Assembly (NCBI GenBank): GCA_021463195.1
Contig: JAJTXZ010000015.1
Span: 1-64,000, forward strand
Length of the DNA: 64,000 nucleotides
Direction of reading: 5' to 3'
Source: Anaerolineae bacterium
GTDB lineage: Bacteria > Chloroflexota > Anaerolineae > UBA4142 > SHND01
Part shown: in pieces, positions 42,988-51,923 of the stretch
Numbering within the stretch: the first letter of the stretch is position 1
Layout of the letters: every line of letters starts with the position of its first letter
Notes under the pieces: generated by a model
What the model saw: only the letters and a program-made list of their open reading frames with translations
The model's database searches: none
Told to the model about the DNA's origin: nothing
Translations under genes and position numbers: made by a program

Positions 42988-44433
42988 ATGAGCGAAACCA
43001 TCCGATTGCCTGAATCTTTGCCCGAAACCACACAAAGACTTGATTCTATTTTGGATGCAAAACCAGCTGTCCAGCACGATGACTTGATGGAGCGGATAGA
43101 GCAACTGGCTTTCGAGATTCGGTCATTTGATGAATCGAGCGCCGATGTATTGGAACTGCTGAGCGAGCATCTGGGCGAGGAACGCGCGTTTGACCCGCTG
43201 TGGGGAATGAACCTATACAGTGTACTCAATCCCGATGCGCTTGAACAGCGCGCCGCCGTTTATTATCGCGAGCGTCCCGACATCCTCAACTGGTTTGAAG
43301 TCGCGCGCAACTTGTTGGTTTTGGTCCCAATTATCATAACATGGGCAGGCCTCTATATCGCCAGCAATAACTATGCAGAAACTCTCCGCCTCCATCCTGA
43401 TTTGGAGGGAGTTCCGTTTCTATTGCTGTGGGAGCAAGGATTTCCAGAAGGGATTGCAACATGGCTTCGCTTTAGTCATATCGCGGCGCTGGACTTTGGA
43501 ATTATTCTGCTCATTCTCTTGCTGACTTTTATCTATCACTATCATGCCGAAGTACAAACTCATCACGCCAACCAACGCGCCCAAGCCCTGCGCTTGCGGC
43601 TCGAGCGCGTCCTTTGGGAAATCAACCTGATTTTTGCGCGGCGCTACATGGTGCGTGCGCCCGACTCGTTATTGGGTCAACTTGCAGGCATCGTTCAAGA
43701 CATTCGCGCCGAACGTCAGCATCTGGCGCAAATGTCCGCGCAGGCGACCGACGCGTATGCAGGCATTACAGATCTGCGCGAGAAATTTTCCGAATTTTCT
43801 CTTGACCTGGCGCGCCAACAAGCCCAAGTTCTAAACAGCGTCACAACAAACATTCAAAATCTTGCGAATGCGGCGGCGACAATTCAAGGCGCGCTCCGCG
43901 AGATTAGCGAAAACATCAATCGTTCCGGCGCCGCGACGGAAGCAGCGGCAGGAGAATTGACGACGGTCAGCAGCCGCATGGTGAATATGGTGGGTCAGCT
44001 GGCGGCGGTTGCGCGTGATATGCAAAATGCCGTTGTCGCCGTTGGAACAACGGTTGATGTCATGCAGCAACACGTTCACAATGAAGCAGATTTGTACGAG
44101 GCGTTTCACAAAATCGCCCAAGCATTTCCCGAACGTCAAACGTTTGAGGCGGTCAATCAACAATTAGCCCAGCAAAACGCAAATATCCAAGCGCAACTTG
44201 AACATCTGCGGCGTGCCCAAAGCTTGAGCAACAAGCCCATGGATAATGCGCCAATGCTTCAACGCTTTGTCAACTGGTTGGTTGCGCTCTTTGCGCTCAC
44301 GGCGATTGGAGCGGCGGCAATCGGTCTCAACACTGCCATCAACCCCGTGAATTGGATTCTCTTGGCTCTATTTGTCATTCTCTTGTTCATGGGGTTAAGT
44401 ATTGGCGCGTTTGCAATGGCGAGGTTGAGATGA
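42988..44433 (+). CDS. Four-helix membrane protein with long cytoplasmic coiled coil, MotA/ZorA-like topology
   Basis: A 481-residue protein. A cytoplasmic N-terminus of about 105 residues, two transmembrane helices (about 108-135 'VLVPIIITWAGLYIASNN'; 165-190 'FGIILLILLLTFIYHY'), a helical region of about 230 residues with chemoreceptor-like heptads, and two C-terminal helices (about 430-478). Two helices, large cytoplasmic loop, two helices is the topology of MotA. I see no clear sequence signature, so homology is unproven. The following gene, overlapping by four bases, is MotB-like. Together they may form an ion-driven or tension-bearing membrane complex as in ZorAB. An alternative is a plain membrane anchor with a sensory coiled coil. 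Confidence 0.75.
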   Translation: MSETIRLPESLPETTQRLDSILDAKPAVQHDDLMERIEQLAFEIRSFDESSADVLELLSEHLGEERAFDPLWGMNLYSVLNPDALEQRAAVYYRERPDILNWFEVARNLLVLVPIIITWAGLYIASNNYAETLRLHPDLEGVPFLLLWEQGFPEGIATWLRFSHIAALDFGIILLILLLTFIYHYHAEVQTHHANQRAQALRLRLERVLWEINLIFARRYMVRAPDSLLGQLAGIVQDIRAERQHLAQMSAQATDAYAGITDLREKFSEFSLDLARQQAQVLNSVTTNIQNLANAAATIQGALREISENINRSGAATEAAAGELTTVSSRMVNMVGQLAAVARDMQNAVVAVGTTVDVMQQHVHNEADLYEAFHKIAQAFPERQTFEAVNQQLAQQNANIQAQLEHLRRAQSLSNKPMDNAPMLQRFVNWLVALFALTAIGAAAIGLNTAINPVNWILLALFVILLFMGLSIGAFAMARLR

Positions 44434-45026
44434 GCACGCGAAGCACGTATATGTTGGCTGGCTGGCTTTTTGCGGATTTGTTGTTGGGTCTGGCGGTACT
44501 CTTTATTGCTTCGCTTTCGCCGGTTCAACGCAAGCCAACACCCACGCCAACATTCACTGCAACTGGGACCTTAACTTCAACGCCAACGGTCACCTCGACT
44601 GCAACTCTCACCACAACGGCAACACCCACGCGCACTTTTACACCGACTCGCATACCCACGCCCACGCGGCTCCCGGAAAGTCTTGACCCCGTTCCGTTCG
44701 AGAGTACTGTACGCGTAAACGTGAACTCTTTACTGAGTACACAGGCGGCGCAAAAGGAAAGGGAGCAGACGCGGCTAAAAGAGGTTTTGCGCCAAATCGT
44801 GAGCCCTTTTGCGGACAAACGCGCGGGATTTGTTCTAACGTTTGGCGCGGCAGATCCTGCCCATCCTACAATTGGGAACCAAGTGGCAGACCAGGTAAAT
44901 CAGGTTTTGCGCGCGAGTTCCCCAGCGATGTTCGGGCAGGCAGTCATGGAGAGCTACCATACGCTGAATGCTGAGCAGGCGCAGCTTGGCGCAGTTGAAT
45001 TGCGAATCTATTTTTTTAATCGCTAA
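44430..45026 (+). CDS. MotB/ZorB-like single-pass membrane protein
   Basis: A 198-residue protein. A short N-terminus and one transmembrane helix 'GWLFADLLLGLAVLFIASL' (about 10-30), a Thr/Pro-rich linker (about 30-80), and an outer alpha/beta domain (90-198; 'VRVNVNSLLS', 'AGFVLTFGAADPAH', 'VELRIYFF'). The helix carries an Asp in the FADLL context, matching the proton-carrying FADLM Asp of MotB, and the outer domain has the strand-helix order of an OmpA/MotB peptidoglycan-binding fold but lacks an obvious NxxLSxxR motif. ATG 44430 overlaps the TGA of the four-helix gene. This supports a stator-like pair; direct evidence is limited to the helix motif and context. Confidence 0.72.
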   Translation: MSTRSTYMLAGWLFADLLLGLAVLFIASLSPVQRKPTPTPTFTATGTLTSTPTVTSTATLTTTATPTRTFTPTRIPTPTRLPESLDPVPFESTVRVNVNSLLSTQAAQKEREQTRLKEVLRQIVSPFADKRAGFVLTFGAADPAHPTIGNQVADQVNQVLRASSPAMFGQAVMESYHTLNAEQAQLGAVELRIYFFNR

Positions 45027-45039
45027 CACCCAACACAGA

Positions 45040-46257
45040 ATGCATTCAATTCTTTGTTTCCACTGTAAACAGGTCAACCTTATTTCCGCGCGCAATTGTG
45101 CCGCGTGTCAACGTTCGCTTTTGTTCGCCGACCGCTTTTTGATTGGCGAACCGTTGTATTCGAATCAAGGAATTGTTGTACATGCGGCGATGGATGCGTG
45201 GCAGTGCGGTCAATGTCGCGCTTTGATGGCAGAAGCGTTAGAAAATTGTTCCGTATGTGGCGCGCCTATGCAAAATGGCGTTGAATGTTTTGCGCGCATT
45301 CAACCTCAACCCCCATCACCTTTGACGAATGTTTTGTCTATTGCGGCTTGGCTCTACAATCCCCTTACGAACCAATGGCTCGGATTTGCTTATCCACCGC
45401 GTTCCTTTCAGGATGGCGTAAATGTCCAATTTGGATTTGAAAGCGTCGTTGGCAACACGAGCGCGAATCAAGACGCCCTCTTGGCACACTCAACACGCGA
45501 ACATTTGGCAGGGCATACGTCCGCGTGGAGTTATTTTGCAGTGGCAGATGGCATGGGCGGTCACGCCAAGGGCGAGATTGCCAGTGAGGGGGCCCTGATT
45601 GTTTTGGACCAAGAACTCGAAAAATTCTTTAACGCGCGAATGCGCGCGCGTCTTTCACAGCACAACAATCAACCCAATTGGGATTTCGTCGTCGCGCTGG
45701 CGCAGCCCACGCCTGTCGAGCCATATCTCGAATATCGTATCGAAATGGAACGCGCCGTGCGCGCAGCGAATCGCGCGATTGCAGAGCTGGGACAACGCGA
45801 GCAGAGCGACCTTGGAACAACCTTGACGTTGGTGGTGATTGCGGACGGCTATGCGCACATTGCGAACGTGGGAGACAGTCGCGCGTATTTGTTCCGCGCG
45901 CGCGAATTGCGTCAACTGACGCGCGACCATTCGCTGGTGTATTCGCTGTGGGAACAAAACAAAATTACGCGCCAAGAAATGTATTCACATCCGCAGCGCA
46001 ACCTTATCACGCGCGCGTTGGATGGTTCACCCGCCGCGATTCCAGACCTGTATCATCTTGTCCTTGAGCCCAACGATACTTTGCTCCTTTGCAGCGACGG
46101 CATCTGGGAATCACTGCACGATGAAGGAATTGTCGAGGTCTTGGCAAATGAATCAGACGCGCAGCGCGCGTGTGCGCTGGCAATTGCGCGCGCGCTCGAG
46201 GCGAATGCAGACGACAATTTGAGTCTAATCATTATTCAAGCGCAATCACGAAAATAG
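45040..46257 (+). CDS. PP2C-type protein phosphatase with two zinc ribbons
   Basis: A 405-residue soluble protein. Two zinc ribbons (5-26 and 54-75) and a PPM/PP2C domain (about 125-400). Metal-binding and catalytic motifs are present: 'FAVADGMGGHAKGE', 'HIANVGDSRAYLFR', 'LTRDHSLV', 'LLLCSDGIWE' and 'DDNLSLIII'. PP2C enzymes remove phosphate from Ser/Thr and would reverse the kinases; it sits nine bases before the kinase-WD40 gene, a typical kinase/phosphatase pair. The catalytic domain has a long insert between the first and second motifs. ATG 45040 is chosen at the zinc ribbon; the longer frame overlaps the upstream gene. Confidence 0.93.
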   Translation: MHSILCFHCKQVNLISARNCAACQRSLLFADRFLIGEPLYSNQGIVVHAAMDAWQCGQCRALMAEALENCSVCGAPMQNGVECFARIQPQPPSPLTNVLSIAAWLYNPLTNQWLGFAYPPRSFQDGVNVQFGFESVVGNTSANQDALLAHSTREHLAGHTSAWSYFAVADGMGGHAKGEIASEGALIVLDQELEKFFNARMRARLSQHNNQPNWDFVVALAQPTPVEPYLEYRIEMERAVRAANRAIAELGQREQSDLGTTLTLVVIADGYAHIANVGDSRAYLFRARELRQLTRDHSLVYSLWEQNKITRQEMYSHPQRNLITRALDGSPAAIPDLYHLVLEPNDTLLLCSDGIWESLHDEGIVEVLANESDAQRACALAIARALEANADDNLSLIIIQAQSRK

Positions 46258-46266
46258 GTTAACTCT

Positions 46267-48060
46267 ATGGAACATTACGCGGGCAAGTTACTTGCAAAAC
46301 GTTACCAGTTGACTCACAAGCTTGGCGAGGGGGGCATGGCGCGCGTCTATTTGGCGACGGATTTAGATTTAAATACACAGGTTGCGGTCAAACAAAACAC
46401 TCTGGGAACCGGCGCGCAGGATTGGCAGTTGTTTGAAACCGAAGTTCAGGTGTTGGTGAAGCTGCGCGACACAAAACCACCGAGTGTTCCATTGATCTTT
46501 GATTACAAGACCGAAATAGATGATGGCGTGCCGATTCAATATCTCGTGATGGACTATGTGCCGGGCCAAGATTTAGAAGAGTTGGTAAAAAATCATGGAC
46601 CCTTGGAACCCGCACGCGCGCGCCAATGGCTTGACCAAGTGATGCAAGCCCTCGAAATCCTTCATGCCCACCCAGGCAAACCCATCCTCCATCGTGACAT
46701 CAAACCGAGCAATATCCGCGTTCACGCCAATTCGCAAACGGTATATCTCGTGGACTTTGGAATTGCAGGAAGCTCGCCGCTCATTCTCATCTCACCGAGT
46801 TACTCGCCCCCCGAGCAATATCGAGGGTTCCTCTCCACTGACCCACGCTCGGACATTTACTCGCTCGGCTCGACATTTTACACATTGGTTACCGGCGATG
46901 CTTTGTCGGCTGCCCCCGACCGCCAAGCGGGTTCTGCCGCATTGCCCACACACGTGATTTTCAAAAAATATCCTGATTTGCAAACGCTCATTACCCAAGC
47001 CACCGCGCTCGACCCCGCAAAACGTTTTCAGAGCGTGACCGAAATGCGCAAGGCGCTCCAAAAACTTGCCCTGGGAAATCTACCATTGCTCGGCATCGGA
47101 CAGCGCGTTCAAGCCGCCGCGCCAATCCCGCTTGCGCCCGCGCCAAATGTGATGCCCCGTCGAACGACCGAGTGGCAGAGCGAGACATCGCAGTACGAGA
47201 CGCTTCAGGTGCGAACTACGCCGAGCGGACATCTCGTCACAACGCATACGTCGAAACAGGTGCGCTTTTGGCAAGTTGCAAGTTGGTATCAACCCGCAAC
47301 GCTGTACAAGGTTGGCTTGCATGACTATTGGCTTGGCTGCTTGGCAACAACCGTGTCCGGTCCCAATTTCCTTGCCGCTACAGGTGGACACGATTGGACT
47401 GTGCGCGTCTGGGATGTACCGACAGGAAATCTTGCGCTGTCTCCTTTGTCGGAACATCACGACAAAATCACCGCGCTGGCGTTTAGTCCTGATGGACAAC
47501 GATTGATTTCCGCTGGCGCGGATGCGATAATATATGTGCGCGATTTGGATCACAGCGCGGCGCCTACAAAACTCGCGACGAATTTCACTGCATTGGCAAT
47601 GGCGGTGAGTCCGAACGGCGAATCGCTCATTGCCGCTGACCAAAACGGCGCGCTCGCGCTCTGGAATTTGAAAACGTATCAGCGCGAAAAACTGCCTGAT
47701 ACGATTTCGCGGCTAGGCGGCAAATTATATGCGATTGCCTACAGCCCGCGTGGTGACCGCATCGCTTTGGGCGGAGAAACGGGCACGCTTTATCTCATTG
47801 ATCCACAAACTTGGACGCCGCGTTTTGTAAAGGGAAAATATCCGGGCGTTATCCATGATTTGACATTCAGCCCCACCGGAAGATTCATTGCCGCCGGAGG
47901 AAATCGCGCGTGTGTCGAAATTTGGGATTCTTTCCAAGAGCAAACTATTGGTAGAATTGAGCAGCTCGCTGGCGAAACATGGAGCGTCGCCTTTGGCGCC
48001 AGCGATAAATTTTTAGCGATTGCTTGTCGAACCGGACAGGTATCGCTGTGGCAACTCTAA
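46267..48060 (+). CDS. Ser/Thr kinase with seven-blade WD40 propeller
   Basis: A 597-residue protein. Kinase at about 12-270 ('GEGGMARVYLA', 'AVKQNTLGTG', 'LHRDIKPSNIRV', 'DFGIAG', 'YSPPEQY'); the activation segment is short. From about 310 to the end are seven WD40 repeats, recognisable by strand motifs such as 'TVRVWD', 'SPDGQRLISAGAD', 'SPNGESLIAADQNG', 'SPRGDRIALGGETG', 'SPTGRFIAAGGN', 'TGQVSLWQL'. Seven is the number for a closed propeller. No zinc ribbon and no membrane helix, so it is cytosolic. WD40 propellers bind peptides or other proteins; this kinase may choose its targets that way. It directly follows the PP2C gene. Confidence 0.93.
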   Translation: MEHYAGKLLAKRYQLTHKLGEGGMARVYLATDLDLNTQVAVKQNTLGTGAQDWQLFETEVQVLVKLRDTKPPSVPLIFDYKTEIDDGVPIQYLVMDYVPGQDLEELVKNHGPLEPARARQWLDQVMQALEILHAHPGKPILHRDIKPSNIRVHANSQTVYLVDFGIAGSSPLILISPSYSPPEQYRGFLSTDPRSDIYSLGSTFYTLVTGDALSAAPDRQAGSAALPTHVIFKKYPDLQTLITQATALDPAKRFQSVTEMRKALQKLALGNLPLLGIGQRVQAAAPIPLAPAPNVMPRRTTEWQSETSQYETLQVRTTPSGHLVTTHTSKQVRFWQVASWYQPATLYKVGLHDYWLGCLATTVSGPNFLAATGGHDWTVRVWDVPTGNLALSPLSEHHDKITALAFSPDGQRLISAGADAIIYVRDLDHSAAPTKLATNFTALAMAVSPNGESLIAADQNGALALWNLKTYQREKLPDTISRLGGKLYAIAYSPRGDRIALGGETGTLYLIDPQTWTPRFVKGKYPGVIHDLTFSPTGRFIAAGGNRACVEIWDSFQEQTIGRIEQLAGETWSVAFGASDKFLAIACRTGQVSLWQL

Positions 48061-48071
48061 GTTTCTTGCTT

Positions 48072-50030
48072 ATGCTCACCTGTCCCACCTGTAACTTCCA
48101 AAACCGTGACAATGCCGCGTTCTGTTCCAATTGCGGCACAACGCTTGGCAAACCTTTAACGCTGTTTTGTTCGCGCTGCGGCGCGCAAAATGTCGCAAGT
48201 TCGCGTTTTTGTTCATCATGCGGCAATGTGTTGACGGGTTCGCTTCCGCCCGCGAGTTCGCTGACGGGATTGTTGCCATCAAACGCGCTGCTGCAATCGC
48301 GCTATCTCATTCTTCGCAAACTGGGACAGGGCGGCATGGGCGCGGTGTATCAGGCGAATGATACGCGGCTCGTAGGTAAATTATGGGCAATCAAAGAAAT
48401 GTCCGATGCGTCGCTGACCGACCCGAACGAACGCGCGAACGCTGTTGCGGCATTTCAACGCGAGGCGCAGTTGCTTGCCAGTCTCGACCACGCCAATTTG
48501 CCAAAGGTCTCGGATTTTTTCCAAGAGCAGGGCAAACATTATCTCGTGATGGATTTTGTTCAGGGACAAACGCTCGAAGCCGTTGTCGAAACGACGACAG
48601 GATTTTTGAGCGAGACGACGGTGATGGAATGGATGGAACAGTTGTGCGATGTGTTGGATTATTTGCACACACGCCAGCCGCCCATCATTTTCCGCGACTT
48701 GAAACCCGCCAACATCATGCTCACGCCCGAAAATAAAATCAAACTGATTGATTTTGGCATCGCGCGCTTGTTTCGCCCCGGCAAATCCAAAGACACCGCG
48801 CAGTACGGCACCATCGGTTTTGCTTCGCCAGAACAATTCGGGACAGGGCAAACGGACGCGCGCAGTGACATTTACAGTTTGGGCGTATTGTTGCATCATT
48901 TGTTGACGCGCTATGACCCATCGTTGTCGCCGTTCAACCTCCCGCCCGCGCGCAATATCAACGCGAGTGTTTCGCCGCAGCTCGCGGATGTTGTAATACG
49001 CGCGACACAGGCCGCGCCGCATGAACGGTTTCAGACGACAAAAGAATTGAAACAGGGGTTGCAAAGCAAAATACCCACAACGATTTCGATTCCAAGTACT
49101 CTACCAATTCCAGCTGTGCAAAAAATGCAAGTGACGCCATATATATTTGCGCCAGGGAAAGTGGCGAATACACTAGAAGAATTAGTACGGCTATGTGAAC
49201 AGGATTGGGAACGCGCGGTTCAACAATTTTATGATGGATACTTTGTAAAATGGTTGGAGAGTATTGGGGAGTTTGGTTTGGCGAGTGAAGCGAAGAAAAT
49301 AAGCACCCAAAAGCGCGGAAATTTGAATGAGCGAGCTACAGACCTTCAGAAATGGTTAGACCTAACGAATGTACCCAACATAAGCCCCAAGTTGGGTCCT
49401 ATGGCACCAAGAATTGATCTGGATTTTAGCAACGTAGATCTCTCCAAGCAAAAGTTCTTGCAAATGCCGCCGCTTGCTTTCCAGAATGTGGGACGAGGTT
49501 TGCTTTCCGTAAAACTGAATTCGCCAGCAGCTTGGCTCGCCTTTTCTCCGTCCTCTTTTGTTTGCGCGCCAAATAATCTAACTACCGTGAATGTGCACAT
49601 TGATCTTGAATTAGCTGCACAAAATAATCTTGCACAAACGCAGATAGCAATAACCTCGAATGCGTTGAGTTTTGAAATACCAATCTCAATTCGTGGAATT
49701 AGCCCCGTACTGGATGTATCCCCACTTACTCTCGATTTTGGCACGATTGGCTCATTTTCATTTTCTCTCCGCGATGCACGGATTACAATTACAAACAAAG
49801 GTCAAGGTTTGTTGAGTGGAGACATTTTTGTCGATCCAACAGATTCATGGTTATGGCTTTGGGAATATGACCACATCAGAAGATTCAAGTTTCAAGGTAA
49901 TAGGAAGGAAGTTTTGGTGGTAATAGATCCCAAGAAGGTGGCTAACATTCGTGGGATTCATAATGGACTTGTTATCATTGAGACCAACGGTGGGACAAAA
50001 ACGGTCCAAATCCAAGTTGAACGCGTTTGA
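48072..50030 (+). CDS. Ser/Thr kinase with helical and HYDIN-like domains
   Basis: A 652-residue protein: two zinc ribbons (3-24, 33-54), kinase (about 72-330; 'GQGGMGAVYQA', 'AIKEMSD', 'FRDLKPANIML', 'DFGIAR'), a helical module (about 365-430; 'LVRLCEQDWERAVQQFY', 'FVKWLESIGEFGLA') and HYDIN/ASPM-type beta-sandwich segments to the end ('LDVSPLTLDFGTIGSFSF'). It matches the domain order of the kinase at 25105 but lacks the C-terminal membrane helices, so the pair may be membrane and soluble versions. It is two bases from the VWA gene downstream. The second half is more AT-rich than the kinase part. Confidence 0.9.
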   Translation: MLTCPTCNFQNRDNAAFCSNCGTTLGKPLTLFCSRCGAQNVASSRFCSSCGNVLTGSLPPASSLTGLLPSNALLQSRYLILRKLGQGGMGAVYQANDTRLVGKLWAIKEMSDASLTDPNERANAVAAFQREAQLLASLDHANLPKVSDFFQEQGKHYLVMDFVQGQTLEAVVETTTGFLSETTVMEWMEQLCDVLDYLHTRQPPIIFRDLKPANIMLTPENKIKLIDFGIARLFRPGKSKDTAQYGTIGFASPEQFGTGQTDARSDIYSLGVLLHHLLTRYDPSLSPFNLPPARNINASVSPQLADVVIRATQAAPHERFQTTKELKQGLQSKIPTTISIPSTLPIPAVQKMQVTPYIFAPGKVANTLEELVRLCEQDWERAVQQFYDGYFVKWLESIGEFGLASEAKKISTQKRGNLNERATDLQKWLDLTNVPNISPKLGPMAPRIDLDFSNVDLSKQKFLQMPPLAFQNVGRGLLSVKLNSPAAWLAFSPSSFVCAPNNLTTVNVHIDLELAAQNNLAQTQIAITSNALSFEIPISIRGISPVLDVSPLTLDFGTIGSFSFSLRDARITITNKGQGLLSGDIFVDPTDSWLWLWEYDHIRRFKFQGNRKEVLVVIDPKKVANIRGIHNGLVIIETNGGTKTVQIQVERV

Positions 50031-50032
50031 CC

Positions 50033-51412
50033 ATGACAAACCTCCTCACCATCACCCCCCAATTCAGCCAAGACTCCCTTCCCGCCAACAATTCCGCGCG
50101 TCTCCTCTATGCTCTTATCGAATTGACGGCAGGAGATGTCGGGAATGGCGCGTCGCTGCCTGTCAATCTCACGATGGTGGTGGACAAGAGCGATTCGATG
50201 AGCGTGCCGATTCTTTCGCAAGAACAATTCGACCAACTCGTACGGCTCGGCACCGTGTCGGAAACGATGGTGGACGGCGTTCCCGTCTGGCATTTTGAAA
50301 ACATTCCCCAACAGTACACGCTCGATGCGCCGCGCAGTATAGATTTTGTGAAACGCGCGCTGCATAGCGCCCTCGAACAAATCGCGCCGCACGACCGTTT
50401 CGCCCTCGTCGCCTTTGCGCGCGAGGCAGTTGTCGTCATTCCGAATCAGTCCGGACAAAACAAACGCGAACTCTTGAAGGCGATTGACGCGCTTGATACG
50501 CTCCCCATCGGCAATGAAACGTACATGGCATTCGGCATTACGCGGGGTTTGGAGCAAGCGCAAGCGGTCCTTTCGTCCGAGTACATCAATCGCATCATCC
50601 TCCTCACCGATGGCTTTGCCCAAGACGCGCCGCAGTGCCGCGCGCTCGCGCAAAACGCCGCGCAGCAAGGCGTCGCCATCAGCACGATGGGGCTGGGCGT
50701 CGAATTCAACGAAGAACTTTTGATTTCGATTGCCGACTCTACCGGCGGCGAAGCGTACTTTGTGCGCGACCCATCCGAAATTCCCAAAGTGTTTCGCCAA
50801 GAACTCGCGGGGGTGCAAAAGATCGCGCTGCGAAATCTTTTGCTGCGAATGCGTTTCATGGACGGCGTAGAATTGCGCCGCGCCCATCGCGTCAAGCCAA
50901 TGATTTTTGATCTCGGCGCGCCGCCGCTCGTCGAACGCGGGTTTGATTTGAAATTGGGCGACATGGCGCGTCAGACAAGCGCCGCGCTGATGTTGGAACT
51001 CGTCGTGCCGCCGCGCCCCGAAGGCAATTATCAATTAGCGCATCTCATCGCCGAGTACGATGTTCCGCATTTGGGAATTGAGCGACAGAAACAGCGCGCC
51101 AATCTCATTATTCCTTATACAGCCAATCACGCGTCCGCGCCGATTAACCCAACCGTAATGAACCTTGTGGAAAAATTGAGCGCGTTCAAATTGCAGACGC
51201 GCGCGCTCCAAGACGCGGCGAACGGCGATTTGGCAAATGCGACGCGCAAACTTCAAGCCGCCGCGACGCGCCTCATCAACATGGGCGAGCAAAATCTCGC
51301 CCAGCAAATGTTGAACGAAGCGGCGAACTTGGAACAGCGCGGGCGCATGTCCGCGGAAGGCACGAAACGGCTGCGGTATGATACGCGGAAATTGACACAG
51401 AGATTGGAGTAG
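50033..51412 (+). CDS. VWA-domain protein
   Basis: A 459-residue soluble VWA protein. The metal site is complete: 'VVDKSDSM' near residue 50, a Thr in 'GNETYMAFG', and 'LLTDGFAQD'. An insert follows the first metal loop. The C-terminal module with 'NLVEKLSAFKLQTRALQDAA' and 'GTKRLRYDTRKLTQRLE' is shared with the VWA proteins at 401 and 55682. Two bases separate it from the kinase upstream and from the zinc-ribbon gene downstream, so kinase, VWA and small zinc-ribbon membrane protein are one translational unit. ATG 50033 is preferred over the TTG at 50027. Confidence 0.9.
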   Translation: MTNLLTITPQFSQDSLPANNSARLLYALIELTAGDVGNGASLPVNLTMVVDKSDSMSVPILSQEQFDQLVRLGTVSETMVDGVPVWHFENIPQQYTLDAPRSIDFVKRALHSALEQIAPHDRFALVAFAREAVVVIPNQSGQNKRELLKAIDALDTLPIGNETYMAFGITRGLEQAQAVLSSEYINRIILLTDGFAQDAPQCRALAQNAAQQGVAISTMGLGVEFNEELLISIADSTGGEAYFVRDPSEIPKVFRQELAGVQKIALRNLLLRMRFMDGVELRRAHRVKPMIFDLGAPPLVERGFDLKLGDMARQTSAALMLELVVPPRPEGNYQLAHLIAEYDVPHLGIERQKQRANLIIPYTANHASAPINPTVMNLVEKLSAFKLQTRALQDAANGDLANATRKLQAAATRLINMGEQNLAQQMLNEAANLEQRGRMSAEGTKRLRYDTRKLTQRLE

Positions 51413-51414
51413 TT

Positions 51415-51870
51415 ATGATTTGTCCCAACTGCGGCGCGCAAAATCGCCCCACCGCTAAATTCTGCAGCCAATGTCGAACGGCTCTTACCGCGGCTGCTTC
51501 ATCCCCAAGCGCGTCGGCATTTCCTGCCGTGACGCCCTCTGCGCTACCAAGCGCATACCCGATTGATTCGCACGCCATCTCGCCGACAACATTTGGCGGC
51601 TCTGGCTTGAACGTACTCTCGTCCGAGGAACGCAAGCACATTCTCGATCAAGAAATCAGCAAATATCAGCGGCAGGGCTGGCGCTTGCTGAATCGCACTG
51701 ATACCACCGCGCAGCTTGCTTTTGAAACCAAAGCGAGCTGTTTGGTTGCCATCATTCTCGCGCTCTTGCTCATTGTTCCCGCTGTGCTATATTTGATGTT
51801 TTACAAAGGAACAAAAAATCTGTTCTTGGAAGTGGACGAACAGGGACAGATCAAAGCGACACCAAGTTAA
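51415..51870 (+). CDS. Small zinc-ribbon membrane protein
   Basis: A 151-residue protein. Zinc ribbon (3-20), Ser/Ala/Pro-rich linker, a short helix with conserved-looking 'EISKYQRQGWRLLNRTDTTA', a single transmembrane helix (about 108-132, 'VAIILALLLIVPAVLYLMFY') and a short tail. No catalytic motif. It resembles small zinc-ribbon/DUF membrane proteins found next to signalling genes; a membrane tether for the VWA or kinase is inferred from its two-base spacing. Confidence 0.75.
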   Translation: MICPNCGAQNRPTAKFCSQCRTALTAAASSPSASAFPAVTPSALPSAYPIDSHAISPTTFGGSGLNVLSSEERKHILDQEISKYQRQGWRLLNRTDTTAQLAFETKASCLVAIILALLLIVPAVLYLMFYKGTKNLFLEVDEQGQIKATPS

Positions 51871-51923
51871 TTGGCGATTCTGCCAATCGGTTCTGTGCAA
51901 TTGGCGCGGCGCAAATATCAAAC

